In this document: one piece after another, positions 24,767-34,210 of the stretch
How positions within the stretch are numbered: the stretch's first letter is position 1
Layout of the letters: every line of letters starts with the position of its first letter
Assembly: GCA_963695375.1 (NCBI GenBank)
Contig: OY968767.1
Location: forward strand, 2,790,001-2,854,000
DNA: 64,000 nucleotides
Direction of reading: 5' to 3'
Source of the DNA: JACCVL01 sp963695375
GTDB taxonomy: Bacteria > Actinomycetota > Actinomycetes > Propionibacteriales > Nocardioidaceae
Translations under genes and position numbers: made by a program
Notes under the pieces: generated by a model
Database searches by the model: none
Seen by the model: only the letters and a program-made list of their open reading frames with translations
Told to the model about the DNA's origin: nothing

Positions 24767-27031
24767 TCACGCCTTCTCGAGGTACGCCGCACGGGCGGTC
24801 TCCTCGAGCTCGGCCACCGCCCGGGCCAGTGCCGGGACGGCCGCGAGCGCCGGGTCGGCGGTGACGAGCTCGGTCGCGTCCTCGCGGGCGTCGCTGATGA
24901 CGTCCTCGTGCGCGACCACCGACAGCAGCCGCAGGCTCGAGCGGCGGCCCGACTGCACGGCCCCGAGCACGTCCCCCTCGCGGCGCAGCGCGACGTCGAG
25001 GCGGGACACCTCGAACCCGTCGCTGGTCGCCGCGACGTCCTCGAGCCGGTTGCGGGCCGGTGATCCGGCCGGCGCCTCGGTGACCAGCAGGCACAGCCCC
25101 GCGGCGGTCCCTCGCCCCACCCGCCCGCGCAGCTGGTGCAGCTGGGACAGCCCGTAGCGATCCGCGTCGAGCACCACCATCACGGTCGCGTTGGGGACGT
25201 CGACACCGACCTCGACCACGGTGGTCGCGACCACGACGTCCACCTCGCCGCCGGCGAAACGGTCCATCACCGCGTCCTTGACGTCGGGCGGCAGCCGGCC
25301 GTGCAGCACCTCGACCCGCAACCCGGCGAGCGACCCGCTCGACAGCTCCGCGGCGGTCGCGAGGACACCGTGTCCCGGCGCCCGGTCGGCGCCGTCGGGG
25401 TCCGCGAGGTCGGGCACGGAGTACAGGCCCCGACTCATGGCGGGCGCCTCCTCCGCGTCGTCGGCCGCCGAACCGCCGGCCCGCTCGTCGTCGGCGCCGA
25501 TCCGCGGGCAGACCACGTACGCCTGCCGGCCGGCGGCGATCTCCTCGCGTACCCGCTGCCACCCCCGCTCCAGCCAGCCGGGTCGCTCGGCCGCGGGCAC
25601 GACGTTGGTCTGGACCGGCTGCCGGCCGGCCGGCACCTCGGCGAGCACGGAGGTGTCCAGGTCGCCGAAGACGGTCATCGCCACCGTCCGCGGGATCGGC
25701 GTCGCCGTCATCACCAGGACGTGCGGACGGGCCGACTCCCCGCGCTCGGTCAAGGCCGCGCGCTGCTCGACGCCGAACCGGTGCTGCTCGTCGACGACCA
25801 CCAGGCCGAGGTCGGCGAACTGCACCTTCTCCTCGAGCAGCGCGTGCGTCCCGACCACGATGCCGGCCGCGCCGGAGGCGACGTCGAGCAGCGCGGAGCG
25901 GCGGGCAGCGGTCCCCAGCGACCCGGTGAGGAGCCGGACGCGGGTGGCCGTGTCGGCACCGCCGAGCATGCCGCCCAGCGCCAGGTCGCCCAGCATGCCG
26001 GTGAGGCTGCGCGCGTGCTGGGCGGCGAGCACCTCGGTGGGCGCCAGCAGCGCGGCCTGTCCCCCGCCGTCCACCACCTGCAACATCGCCCGGAGGGCGA
26101 CCACGGTCTTGCCGGACCCGACCTCGCCCTGCAGCAGCCGATGCATGGGGTGCGCGCGCTCCAGGTCGGCCGAGATCTCGGCCCCGACCCGGCGTTGGCC
26201 CTCGGTCAGCACGAATGGGAGCCGCTGGTCGAACCGGGCCAGGACGCCGTCCGGCCCGGTCGGCCGGGGCACCGCCGGCAGCCCGTCCACCAGCATCCGA
26301 CGACGCGCGAGCACGACCTGGGTGACGAGCGCCTCGTCGTAGCGCAGCCGCTCGCGGCCCCGACGGTGGTCCTCGGCGCGCTCCGGCCGGTGCACCCCCT
26401 CCAGGGCGGTTCCGACGTCGACCAGCCCGCGCCGGCGACGGACCTCCTCGGGCACCGGGTCCGCGACGTCCTCCAGGGCGTCGAGCGCCATCGCGCAGCA
26501 GTCGGCGATCCGCCACGACGACAGCCGCGCGGTCGCCGGGTAGACCGGGATCACCGGGCGGGTGAGCCGGAGGGCGTCCTCGCCGCCGGTGCCGTCCGGA
26601 TCGAGCAGCGCGTACTCCGGATGCAGCAGCTGACGCTGCCCCCGGAAGCTGCCCACCTTGCCGGCGAACAGCCCCAGTGCCCCCGGGCGCAGCTTGTCCA
26701 CCTGCCAGGGCTGCCGGAAGAACGTCAGCAGCAGCTCGCCGGTGCCGTCGGTGACGACGACCTCGGTACGGACAGACCGCCGGCCGCGCCGACGCGGGTC
26801 GGGGCCGCCGTACTCGCGGTTGACCGCGGAACGGACCCGCGCCTGCACGGTCACGTGCTCGTCGACGCGCAGACCGGCGAGGTCGGTCAGGGTGCCGCGC
26901 TCGGTGTACCGGCGCGGGTAGTGGGCCAGCAGTTCGCCGACGGTGCGGATGCCCAGGACCTCCGCCAGCCGCTTTGCGGCGGTGCCGCCGACGACGAAGG
27001 GCAGCCGGGTGTCCAGGCCGACCGGCGGCAT
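24767..27031 (-). CDS. recG: ATP-dependent DNA helicase RecG
   Basis: A 754-residue RecG, which remodels stalled replication forks. The N-terminal wedge (OB) domain is followed by the helicase core: GEVGSGKTVVALRAML (Walker A), VVDEQHRFGV (DEQH box), MTATPIPRT, and the conserved LHQLRGRVGRG of motif VI. The ATG at 27031 overlaps the upstream DAK2 stop (TGATG). The C-terminal TRG-like region is present. Some insertions relative to E. coli occur around residues 520-560 (charged, Ala-rich). Confidence 0.95.
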   Translation of the reverse strand: MPPVGLDTRLPFVVGGTAAKRLAEVLGIRTVGELLAHYPRRYTERGTLTDLAGLRVDEHVTVQARVRSAVNREYGGPDPRRRGRRSVRTEVVVTDGTGELLLTFFRQPWQVDKLRPGALGLFAGKVGSFRGQRQLLHPEYALLDPDGTGGEDALRLTRPVIPVYPATARLSSWRIADCCAMALDALEDVADPVPEEVRRRRGLVDVGTALEGVHRPERAEDHRRGRERLRYDEALVTQVVLARRRMLVDGLPAVPRPTGPDGVLARFDQRLPFVLTEGQRRVGAEISADLERAHPMHRLLQGEVGSGKTVVALRAMLQVVDGGGQAALLAPTEVLAAQHARSLTGMLGDLALGGMLGGADTATRVRLLTGSLGTAARRSALLDVASGAAGIVVGTHALLEEKVQFADLGLVVVDEQHRFGVEQRAALTERGESARPHVLVMTATPIPRTVAMTVFGDLDTSVLAEVPAGRQPVQTNVVPAAERPGWLERGWQRVREEIAAGRQAYVVCPRIGADDERAGGSAADDAEEAPAMSRGLYSVPDLADPDGADRAPGHGVLATAAELSSGSLAGLRVEVLHGRLPPDVKDAVMDRFAGGEVDVVVATTVVEVGVDVPNATVMVVLDADRYGLSQLHQLRGRVGRGTAAGLCLLVTEAPAGSPARNRLEDVAATSDGFEVSRLDVALRREGDVLGAVQSGRRSSLRLLSVVAHEDVISDAREDATELVTADPALAAVPALARAVAELEETARAAYLEKA

Positions 27032-28707
27032 CACTCCACCGCCAGCAGCAGCGGGTAACCGGCCTGGCCCCCCTCGTGCACGGCGACGTCGACCTCGGGC
27101 CGGGCGGCCAGCACGTGCTGCTCCACGCGGCGGGCCAGGTCGGACGGTGCGCCGGCGCCGGACACCAGGGTGAGCATCTCGCCGGAGCCGCCGAGCAGTC
27201 GCTCGGCCACGGTCACCGCGACCGCCTGGAGGTCGGCACCGACGACGGCGAAGTCCCCGTCCACGACCCCGAGCACGTCGCCCGCCTGGCAGGGCCCGGC
27301 CGACGTCATCGCCTGCCGGGTGGCGATGGTGACCGCGCCGTGCCGGGCGTGACCCGCGGCGGCGCCCATCTGCACGACGTCGTCGTCGAAGCTGCGCGCC
27401 GGATCGTGCACGGCGAGTGCGGCGAGGCCCTGCACCTGCGCCTGGGTGGGGATCACGGCAGCCCGGATCCCCAGGTCGCGCGCCTGCCGGGCCGCGACCT
27501 CGGCGGCGGCGACGACGGCCCGGTCGTTGGGGAGCACCACGACCTCGCGGGCACCGCTGCCCACGATGGCGTCGAGCAGCTCGGCGGGCCGGGGGCGGCG
27601 CCGGGTGGAGGTGTCGAGGACGGCCGCACCGGCCCGGGCGAACAGCTCGGCAAGGCCCGGTCCGGCGGCGGTGATGAGCACCGTCCGCGCGCCGGTCGGG
27701 TCCGGTCCCGGCTGCTGGTCGTGAGCGTCGGCGACCGCCGCTCGCTGCCCTTCGGCACCGCCCCCCGACGGCTGGACCAGCGAGGTCACCACCACGCGGT
27801 GCGGGCGGCCGACCGCCATCCCGGCCTCGATCGCCGCTCCCGCGTCGTCGACGTGCACGTGGACGTTCCAGAGCCCGTCACCCCCGACCACCACGACCGA
27901 GTCACCCAGGCCGACCAGGGTGCGCCGCAGCTCGTCCACCCGGTCCGCCGCCGCGTCCAGCAGGTACATCACCTCGTAGCGCGGACCACCCGCCGCGGCG
28001 ACGTCCTCCCCCCGAGCACCGCGCGGCATCGTCGGCACCGGCAGGTGCCGGACGGCGGAGCGGGGCGGTGCCACCCGTCCGGTCAGCACCCGCTCGGTGG
28101 CCTCCAGCACGACCACCAGCGCCCGCCCACCGGCGTCGACGACGCCGGCCCGGCGCAGCGGCTCGAGCTGGCCCGGTGTCCGGTCCAGGGCCTGGCGGGC
28201 TGCGGTCGTCGCGGCCCGAAGCACCACCGGCAGCGAAGCTCCGCTCACCTCACCGGCAGCGTCCGCGGCGGCTCGCGCCACGCTGAGAATGGTGCCCTCG
28301 AGCGGGTCACCGACGGCGGCCCACGCAGCGTCGGCGCCATCTCGGAGGGCGGCTGCGAGCGCCTTGCCGGCGACGACCGGGTCACCGCCGGACGTGGCGT
28401 CCACGAGCAGCGGGACGGCGGCGCGGAACAGCTCGGACAGGATCACCCCGCTGTTCCCCCGCGCCCCGCGCAGCGCCCCGTCCACGAAGGCCCGCGCCAC
28501 CCGCGGCAGGTCGGCTCCGGCCGCGGTGGCCTCCGCCGCGGCCTGCGCGGCGGCCTCGAGGGTGAGGTAGACGTTGGTGCCGGTGTCCGCGTCCGGCACC
28601 GGGAAGACGTTCAGCGCATCCAGCTCCGCGCGCGCCTCGCCGACCGACGTCACGATCTGGTCGCACCAGCGCGCGAACAGCTCCCTCGGCGCCGACCCGT
28701 CCGTCAT
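27031..28707 (-). CDS. DAK2-domain protein (FakA/YloV-like)
   Basis: A 558-residue protein with an N-terminal DhaL/DAK2 kinase-like domain: LNVFPVPDADTGTNVYLT with the Asp residues that bind Mg-nucleotide, then GARGNSGVILSELF. A central domain and a C-terminal DegV-like/FakA part follow. In Firmicutes FakA phosphorylates fatty acids with FakB partners. Whether this actinobacterial member does so is not shown. ATG at 28707; its stop overlaps the recG start. The rpmB gene is divergently placed beyond the start. Confidence 0.85.
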   Translation of the reverse strand: MTDGSAPRELFARWCDQIVTSVGEARAELDALNVFPVPDADTGTNVYLTLEAAAQAAAEATAAGADLPRVARAFVDGALRGARGNSGVILSELFRAAVPLLVDATSGGDPVVAGKALAAALRDGADAAWAAVGDPLEGTILSVARAAADAAGEVSGASLPVVLRAATTAARQALDRTPGQLEPLRRAGVVDAGGRALVVVLEATERVLTGRVAPPRSAVRHLPVPTMPRGARGEDVAAAGGPRYEVMYLLDAAADRVDELRRTLVGLGDSVVVVGGDGLWNVHVHVDDAGAAIEAGMAVGRPHRVVVTSLVQPSGGGAEGQRAAVADAHDQQPGPDPTGARTVLITAAGPGLAELFARAGAAVLDTSTRRRPRPAELLDAIVGSGAREVVVLPNDRAVVAAAEVAARQARDLGIRAAVIPTQAQVQGLAALAVHDPARSFDDDVVQMGAAAGHARHGAVTIATRQAMTSAGPCQAGDVLGVVDGDFAVVGADLQAVAVTVAERLLGGSGEMLTLVSGAGAPSDLARRVEQHVLAARPEVDVAVHEGGQAGYPLLLAVE

Positions 28708-28787
28708 CGCGCTCAGACTAGTGGGACGGCGACGGCGCGGCGGGCACCGGCGCACCCGCGGATTGGAGTCCGCTCCCGGCGATCCGG

Positions 28788-28836
28788 TAGGCTCGCGGGG
28801 TTGTCCGCGAGGGACCCGGCGGCCGGTGTCGGCCGC
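28788..28836 (+). promoter_or_regulatory. rpmB: Candidate rpmB promoter and leader hairpin
   Basis: A TAGGCT (28788-28793) resembles an actinobacterial -10; the -35 is unclear (TTGGAG with 19-base spacing is possible). The transcript leader holds a perfect GCGGCCG-GTGT-CGGCCGC hairpin (28819-28836), 38 bases before the rpmB ATG. It may be only GC-rich chance, or a leader structure. Confidence 0.3.
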
Positions 28837-28873
28837 TGCAGGACCCCCACCTATCGATCAGGAGTGTTTGGCC

Positions 28874-29059
28874 ATGGCTGCGGTCTGCGACCTCTGCGGC
28901 AAGGGACCCGGCTTCGGCAACAACGTGCCGTGGTCGCGCAAGCGGACCCGCCGCCGCTTCGATCCGAACATCCAGCGCGTCCGGGCCAAGATCGGCGGCA
29001 CCCCCCAGCGCGTCAACGTCTGCACCTCCTGCCTGAAGGCCGGCAAGGTCACCCGCTGA
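28874..29059 (+). CDS. rpmB: 50S ribosomal protein L28
   Basis: A 61-residue L28, MAAVCDLCGKGPGFGNNVPW. It carries two CxxC pairs (CDLC and CTSC), so it is the zinc-binding form. The ATG at 28874 has AGGAG upstream. The gene is on the plus strand, divergent from DAK2/recG and convergent with thiL. An inverted repeat with 6-bp GC arms (29072-29087) lies between rpmB and the thiL end. Confidence 0.97.
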   Translation: MAAVCDLCGKGPGFGNNVPWSRKRTRRRFDPNIQRVRAKIGGTPQRVNVCTSCLKAGKVTR

Positions 29060-29071
29060 CCCCCGGTCCCG

Positions 29072-29087
29072 GGCCCCGCTCGGGGCC
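29072..29087. terminator. Possible bidirectional terminator between rpmB and thiL
   Basis: GGCCCC-GCTC-GGGGCC forms a 6-bp GC stem in the 28 bases between convergent rpmB and thiL. No T-tract follows on either side, so termination efficiency is uncertain. Confidence 0.4.
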
Positions 29088-30074
29088 TCAGGCCCGGGCA
29101 CCGAAGTGCCGGTGCCCGGTCGGCCCGTCGTAGTCGCTGCCGTCCACCGTCACACCGTCCCCGGCCAGGACCGCCCCGATCTCGGTCCAGCCCGCCGGCA
29201 GATCCTGGCCGGCCGGGAACGTCGCGGCCAGGGCGTGGTCGTCCCCGCCGGTCAACAGGAACGCCACCGGGTCCACGCCGAGCGCGGCTCCCACCGCCTG
29301 CAGGGGCTCCGCGACCTCCAACGCGTCTCGATGCACGTCGACCGCGACACCACTGGCCCGCGCCACGTGGCCGAGGTCGGCGAGCAGACCGTCACTGACG
29401 TCGATCAGTGAGGTGGCGCCGGCGGCCGCCGCGGCCGGACCCTCCTCGTACGGAGGGTCGGGGCGGCGGTGCGCCTCCACCACGACCCGCGGGGATCGGA
29501 AGCCGCGGCTGAGGACCGACAGCCCCGCCGCGGCCCAGCCCAGCCGCCCGGTCACCGCCACCACGTCACCGGCGCGTGCCGTGTCCCGGCGCACCGGCTC
29601 GCCGGGCGTCTCACCGAGCACGGTCACCGCGACGACGACAGCGTCGGCCTCGGCCACGTCCCCGCCCACGACCACGGCGCCCACCCGGCTGGCCTCCTCC
29701 GCGATCCCGCTCGTCAGGTCCAGCGCCCAGCGCACCGGGAGCGGGGCCGGTGCCGACAACCCCACGACCAGCGCCTTCGCCGTCCCGCCCATGGCCGCGA
29801 TGTCGGCGAGGTTGGCGGCGGCAACCCGATGCCCGACGTCCAGCGCCGACGACCAGTCCCGGCGGAAGTGCCGCCCCTCCACCGCGAGGTCGGTCGAGAC
29901 CAGCACCCGGCCACCGCCGACCCGCACGAGCGCGGCGTCGTCACCCACACCGATCAGCACGTCGCTGGCCGCCGGCTCGGTCGCCAGCCTGGCGGTCACC
30001 GCGTCGATCAGTCCGAACTCTCCCAGGCCTCCCAACGTGCCGTCGCTGCCGCCGGACGAGGGGGGGACCGTCAT
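29088..30074 (-). CDS. thiL: Thiamine-monophosphate kinase
   Basis: A 328-residue ThiL that phosphorylates thiamine-P to the diphosphate cofactor. The PurM-like fold motifs are visible: GEFGLIDAVTARL, VGDDAALV, VSTDLAVEGRHF, NLADIAAMGG, and DVSDGLLADLGHV. The ATG at 30074 is chosen over one three codons upstream on domain fit. It lies between rpmB and the divergent AsnC-domain gene, the common actinobacterial order thiL-Lrp domain-DUF3515-ddl. Confidence 0.93.
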   Translation of the reverse strand: MTVPPSSGGSDGTLGGLGEFGLIDAVTARLATEPAASDVLIGVGDDAALVRVGGGRVLVSTDLAVEGRHFRRDWSSALDVGHRVAAANLADIAAMGGTAKALVVGLSAPAPLPVRWALDLTSGIAEEASRVGAVVVGGDVAEADAVVVAVTVLGETPGEPVRRDTARAGDVVAVTGRLGWAAAGLSVLSRGFRSPRVVVEAHRRPDPPYEEGPAAAAAGATSLIDVSDGLLADLGHVARASGVAVDVHRDALEVAEPLQAVGAALGVDPVAFLLTGGDDHALAATFPAGQDLPAGWTEIGAVLAGDGVTVDGSDYDGPTGHRHFGARA

Positions 30075-30198
30075 GCCCGCCATCTTGTCGGACGCCGATC
30101 CGCGGCCTGTAGGTTGGCTCCGCGGTGACCGGCCGGTCGACCGCAGACACGGACCCGCCGACAGACACCGGCGACGCGCCTTGATGCGGAGGACGACC

Positions 30199-30435
30199 AT
30201 GGTGGTGCAGGCCTACATCCTGATCCAGACCGAGGTGGGCAAGGCAGCGGACGTGGCGCACGAGATCGCCGACGTCAAGGGCGTGACCCTGGCCGAGGAC
30301 GTCACCGGTCCCTACGACGTGATCGTGCGGGCCGAGGCGAGCAACGTCGACGAGCTCGGCCAGCTGGTGGTGGCTCGGGTGCAGAACGTCCCCGGCATCA
30401 CCCGCACACTCACCTGCCCGGTCGTGCACATCTGA
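30199..30435 (+). CDS. Stand-alone Lrp/AsnC ligand-binding (RAM) domain protein
   Basis: A 78-residue protein that consists only of the AsnC/Lrp C-terminal ligand-binding domain (MVVQAYILIQTEVGKAADVAHEIADVKGV), with no DNA-binding part. Such single-domain members are thought to bind amino acids and perhaps form mixed oligomers with full-length Lrp regulators (family knowledge plus inference). GGAGG lies 6 bases upstream of the ATG at 30199. It precedes a DUF3515 gene on the same strand by eight bases. Confidence 0.85.
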   Translation: MVVQAYILIQTEVGKAADVAHEIADVKGVTLAEDVTGPYDVIVRAEASNVDELGQLVVARVQNVPGITRTLTCPVVHI

Positions 30436-30443
30436 GCGCAGCG

Positions 30444-30908
30444 GTGCCGCCCCGACACCTGGTCGCCCTCCTGGTCACCCTCCCCACCGCGTTCGTCTGC
30501 ATCGCGGGCTGCGCCCCGGCCCTGCAGGTCGACTCCCCGGACCCGCCTCGGGCCAACGTCGAGCAGTGCCAGGAGCTGATCGAGACCGCACCACAGACCG
30601 TGGCCGGGGCCGAGGCTCGCGAGGTGCGCAGCTCCGGAGTGGCGCTGGCGTGGGGAGACCCGGCGATCACTCTGCGCTGCGGCATCCCCGTGCCCAGCGG
30701 AATCGAGCCGGGGGCTCGCTGCGACACCGTCGAGGACGTGGACTGGTTCACCACCCGCGCCGAGGACGGCTTCCGCTTCGACACCATCGGCCGGGCCGCC
30801 ACCGTCGAGCTGTTCGTGCCGTTCGAGTACGAGCCCGCCGGTGACGCGCTGGTCGACATCGCGGGAGCGGTGCGCGAGTCCGTCCCGGTCGTCGAACGCT
30901 GCCGCTGA
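30444..30908 (+). CDS. DUF3515 lipoprotein
   Basis: A 154-residue protein of the actinobacterial DUF3515 family. The N-terminus is a lipoprotein signal peptide ending in the lipobox IAGC. The mature part contains four further cysteines, likely disulfides. It starts with GTG at 30444. The position before ddl suggests an envelope role, but function is unknown. Confidence 0.8.
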   Translation: MPPRHLVALLVTLPTAFVCIAGCAPALQVDSPDPPRANVEQCQELIETAPQTVAGAEAREVRSSGVALAWGDPAITLRCGIPVPSGIEPGARCDTVEDVDWFTTRAEDGFRFDTIGRAATVELFVPFEYEPAGDALVDIAGAVRESVPVVERCR

Positions 30909-30914
30909 CCGGAC

Positions 30915-32060
30915 TCAGCGCAGCCCGGTGCCGCGGTCGAGGGCGAGCCGCAGCAACCGGTCGACCAGAGCGGGGTAGGACAGTCCGGAGGCCGCCCACA
31001 GCTGGGGGAACATCGAGGTCGGCGTGAAGCCGGGCATCGTGTTCAGCTCGTTCACCAGCACGCCGCCGTCCGGCAGGACGAAGAAGTCAACCCGCGCCAG
31101 TCCTTCGGCGTCGATCGCCTCGAAGGCGTCGACCGCCCAGCGGCGGATCCGGTCGGCGGTCTCGGCGTCGAGGTCGGCCGGGATCTGCAGGCCCGCGGAG
31201 CCGTCGACGTACTTCGCCTCGAAGTCGTAGAACGCGTGCCCGGACCCCGGGTCGATCCGGATCTCGCCGACCACGCTGGCCTCCGGTCGGGCACCGCCGG
31301 CCCCCGCGAGCACACCGCACTCCACTTCCCGGGTCTCGAGCGCGGCGCTCTCGACGATGACCTTCGGGTCGTGCGCCTGGGCAGCCGCGATGGCCGCCTC
31401 CAGGTCCTCGGAGCGGTCCACCCGGGTGATGCCGAAGCTCGAGCCCGCCCGCGCCGGCTTGACGAACACCGGCAGGCCGAGGGCGGCCACGTCCGTGCGT
31501 ACCGCTCCCGGCTCTCGTTGCCACCGGCCCGGCCGGATCACGACGTACGGCAGCTGCGGCAGCCCGGCGGCCGCGAAGGCGAGCTTCATGAACTCCTTGT
31601 CCATGCCGACCGCGCTGGCCAGCACACCCGCACCCACGTAGCGGACGCCGGCGACCTCCAGCAGTCCCTGGACGGTCCCGTCCTCTCCCCAGGGGCCGTG
31701 CAGCAGCGGCAGGACCACGTCGACCTCACCCAGCGCCCGCGGCACCGCGCCCGGCTCGGAGACGACCAGTCCACCCTCGTCGGCCGGCCGCAGCGCGACG
31801 GTGGCGCCGGCTCCGTCCACCTCGGGCAGCCGCCCGTCGGTGATGGCGAACCGGTGCGGGTCGCCGGACTCCAGCACCCACCGACCGTCGGGCGTGATGC
31901 CGACCGGGACGACTTCGTAGCGCTGCGGGTCAAGGGCCCGGATCACGTCGGCGGCGGTCAGGCAGGAGACGCCGTGCTCGCTGGAGCGTCCGCCGAAGAC
32001 GACCGCCACCCGGATCCGTTCTGAGCCTGGCGGTCGGAGCTCGTCGGGGGGCGTCGTCAC
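30915..32060 (-). CDS. ddl: D-alanine--D-alanine ligase
   Basis: A 381-residue ATP-grasp ligase making the D-Ala-D-Ala dipeptide of peptidoglycan. The N-terminal motif VVFGGRSSEHGVS, MDKEFMK, KPARAGSSFGITRV, and the C-terminal metal/catalytic stretch VNELNTMPGFTPTSM are all present. It starts at 32060, 32 bases from the divergent PLP-enzyme gene. It converges with the DUF3515 gene at 30908. Confidence 0.96.
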   Translation of the reverse strand: MTTPPDELRPPGSERIRVAVVFGGRSSEHGVSCLTAADVIRALDPQRYEVVPVGITPDGRWVLESGDPHRFAITDGRLPEVDGAGATVALRPADEGGLVVSEPGAVPRALGEVDVVLPLLHGPWGEDGTVQGLLEVAGVRYVGAGVLASAVGMDKEFMKLAFAAAGLPQLPYVVIRPGRWQREPGAVRTDVAALGLPVFVKPARAGSSFGITRVDRSEDLEAAIAAAQAHDPKVIVESAALETREVECGVLAGAGGARPEASVVGEIRIDPGSGHAFYDFEAKYVDGSAGLQIPADLDAETADRIRRWAVDAFEAIDAEGLARVDFFVLPDGGVLVNELNTMPGFTPTSMFPQLWAASGLSYPALVDRLLRLALDRGTGLR

Positions 32061-32092
32061 CGGGCGACAGTAGCGGCCGCGACAATGCCGTC

Positions 32093-33190
32093 ATGGACAG
32101 CCACACCGACGGTCTCGCTCCGTCCACCCTCGCCGTGACGGCCGGCCGGCCGGACCGCGAACCCGATGCCCCGCTGAACTCGCCGCTGGTTCCGGCCAGC
32201 GTGTTCGTGGCCGGCGGCGACCGTGAGTACGGCCGCTACGCGAACCCCACCTGGGAAGCCTTCGAGCAGGTGCTCGGCGCGCTCGAGGGCGGACGCTGCC
32301 TGGCGTTCTCGTCCGGGATGGCGGCTGCCACGACGATCCTCGACCTGGTGAGCCAGGGCGAGACCGTCGTGGCCCCGCGGCACGCGTACCTCGGGGTGTG
32401 GCACCAGCTGTCGGCGGCCCAGAACCGCGGCCGGCTGACGGCACGCGCCGTGGACGTGACCGACACCGACGCCGTGGTGCGGGCGCTCGACGGGGCGGCG
32501 CTGCTGTGGTTGGAGTCCCCGACCAACCCGGCCGTCGAGGTGGCCGACATCGAGGCGCTCGCCGCCGCGGCGCACGAGGCCGGGGCCTCCTGCGTGGTGG
32601 ACAACACCTTCGCCACGCCGTTGCGGCAGCGGCCGTTGGACCTCGGAGCCGACGTCGTGCTGCACTCGGCCACGAAGTACCTGTCCGGCCATGCCGACGC
32701 GGTGCTCGGAGCCGTCGTGACCCGCGACGACGAGGCGTGGCGAGCGCTGGACGAGCGGCGGCGGACGGCCGGTGCGGTGCCCGGGGTGCTCGAGGCCTGG
32801 CTGGCGACGCGCGGGATGCGCACGCTCGCCCTGCGAGTGGACCGCGCCGAGGCGAACGCCCGCATCCTGGCCGAACGGCTGGCCGACCACGACGCCGTTC
32901 GCCGGGTCCGCTACCCCGGCTTCGGGGGAATCGTGGCCATCGAGCTGGCGGGTGGCGTGGTGGCCGCCGACCTGCTGGTGCACGACACCCGCATCTGGGT
33001 GCACGCCACCAGCCTCGGTGGCGTCGAGTCCTCGCTGGAGCGCAGGCGCCGGTGGCAGGGCGAGGTCGCCTCGATTCCGGACGACCTGGTCCGTCTGTCG
33101 GTCGGCGTCGAGGACGTCGAGGACCTGTGGGCCGACCTCGTCCGTGCCCTGGACGCGATCGGGACGCGGGCGAGGACGATGTCCGGCTGA
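32093..33190 (+). CDS. Cys/Met metabolism PLP-dependent lyase (cystathionine gamma-lyase-like)
   Basis: A 365-residue enzyme of the cystathionine gamma-synthase/lyase family. The PLP lysine is in SATKYLSGH (about residue 201); LWLESPTNPAVEV and VVDNTFATP are other signatures. The likely reaction is cystathionine cleavage to cysteine, but a methionine gamma-lyase or synthase role cannot be excluded. A possible -10 (GACAAT) lies six bases before the ATG, which suggests a leaderless transcript. The ddl gene is divergent. Confidence 0.85.
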   Translation: MDSHTDGLAPSTLAVTAGRPDREPDAPLNSPLVPASVFVAGGDREYGRYANPTWEAFEQVLGALEGGRCLAFSSGMAAATTILDLVSQGETVVAPRHAYLGVWHQLSAAQNRGRLTARAVDVTDTDAVVRALDGAALLWLESPTNPAVEVADIEALAAAAHEAGASCVVDNTFATPLRQRPLDLGADVVLHSATKYLSGHADAVLGAVVTRDDEAWRALDERRRTAGAVPGVLEAWLATRGMRTLALRVDRAEANARILAERLADHDAVRRVRYPGFGGIVAIELAGGVVAADLLVHDTRIWVHATSLGGVESSLERRRRWQGEVASIPDDLVRLSVGVEDVEDLWADLVRALDAIGTRARTMSG

Positions 33191-33210
33191 CGGCCGGTCG
33201 CCGGCAACGA

Positions 33211-34210
33211 TCAGCGCTCGGAGGTCGCGGCCCGGGAGATCAGTGACCGGAGCATCTGCTCCGGCGTCATCTGGCCGCGCACGACGCGGACGACGTGCTC
33301 GACGATCGGCATGTCGACGCCGTACTTGCCGGCGAGATCTCTCAAGGACTCGCACGACTTGACGCCCTCCGCCACCTGCCGGGTGGACCGCACCACCTCC
33401 TCGACGCTCATGCCACTGCCGAGCTTCTCGCCGAACGTGCGGTTGCGGGACAGCGGCGACGAGCAGGTCGCCACCAGGTCACCGAGACCGGCGAGCCCGG
33501 ACAGCGTCATCGGATCCGCCCCGGCCGCCGCGGCGAGCCGGCCGGTCTCGGCGAGCCCGCGGGTGATCACCGACGCGGTCGGTGTTGTCTCCGAAACCGA
33601 GGCCGGCGGCCATCCCGACCGCGAGCGCGATGACGTTCTTGGTCGCCCCGCCGAGCTCGCAGCCGACCACGTCGGTGATGGTGTACGGGCGGAAGGTCGC
33701 GGTGTGGCACAGCTCCTGCAGCCGTTCGGCGACCTCCGCGTCGGCGCACGCGACCACGCTCGCCGCGGGCTGGCGGGCGGCGATCTCCCGTGCCAGGTTC
33801 GGTCCGCTGACGACGCCGACGCGCCCCGGATCGGTGCCGGTGACCTCGACGATCACCTCGCTCATCCGCTTGGCAGTCCCCAGCTCCACACCCTTCATCA
33901 GGCTCACCAGCACGGCGTCCGGCCGCAGCAGGTCGGTCCAGGGGGCGAGGTTCTCGCGCAGGGTCTGGGACGGCAGTGCGAGCACGACCGCCTCCGCGCC
34001 GGTCAGGACGAACCGGGGGTCGTGGGAGGCCGTGACCACGTCCGGAAGCACCACTCCCGGCAGGTAGTCCGGGTTCTGGTGGGTGGCCGTGACCCGCTCG
34101 CAAAGCTCGGAGCGCCGACCCCACAGCCGAACCTCCCTGCCGGCGTCGGCGAGGACGAGGGAGAACGCGGTGCCCCACGAACCCGCACCCATGACAGCCA
34201 CATGCGTCAC
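33211..34210 (-). pseudogene. gpsA: NAD(P)-dependent glycerol-3-phosphate dehydrogenase, one-base frameshift
   Basis: Two overlapping frames make a whole GpsA. The N-terminal part from GTG 34210 has the dinucleotide motif VMGAGSWGTAFS and runs to NVIALAVGMAAGLGFGDNT; the C-terminal part (33211-33570) continues as VITRGLAETGRLA...GLAGLGDLVATCSS. They are out of phase. The plus strand reads cgacgcggtcggtg where cgacgcgtcggtg would give the expected GDNT-DAS-VITRG. One extra G lies at 33577-33578. GpsA makes sn-glycerol-3-phosphate for phospholipids and is usually essential, so sequencing error or a second gene elsewhere are the obvious explanations. PlsC follows in the same operon. Confidence 0.85.
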
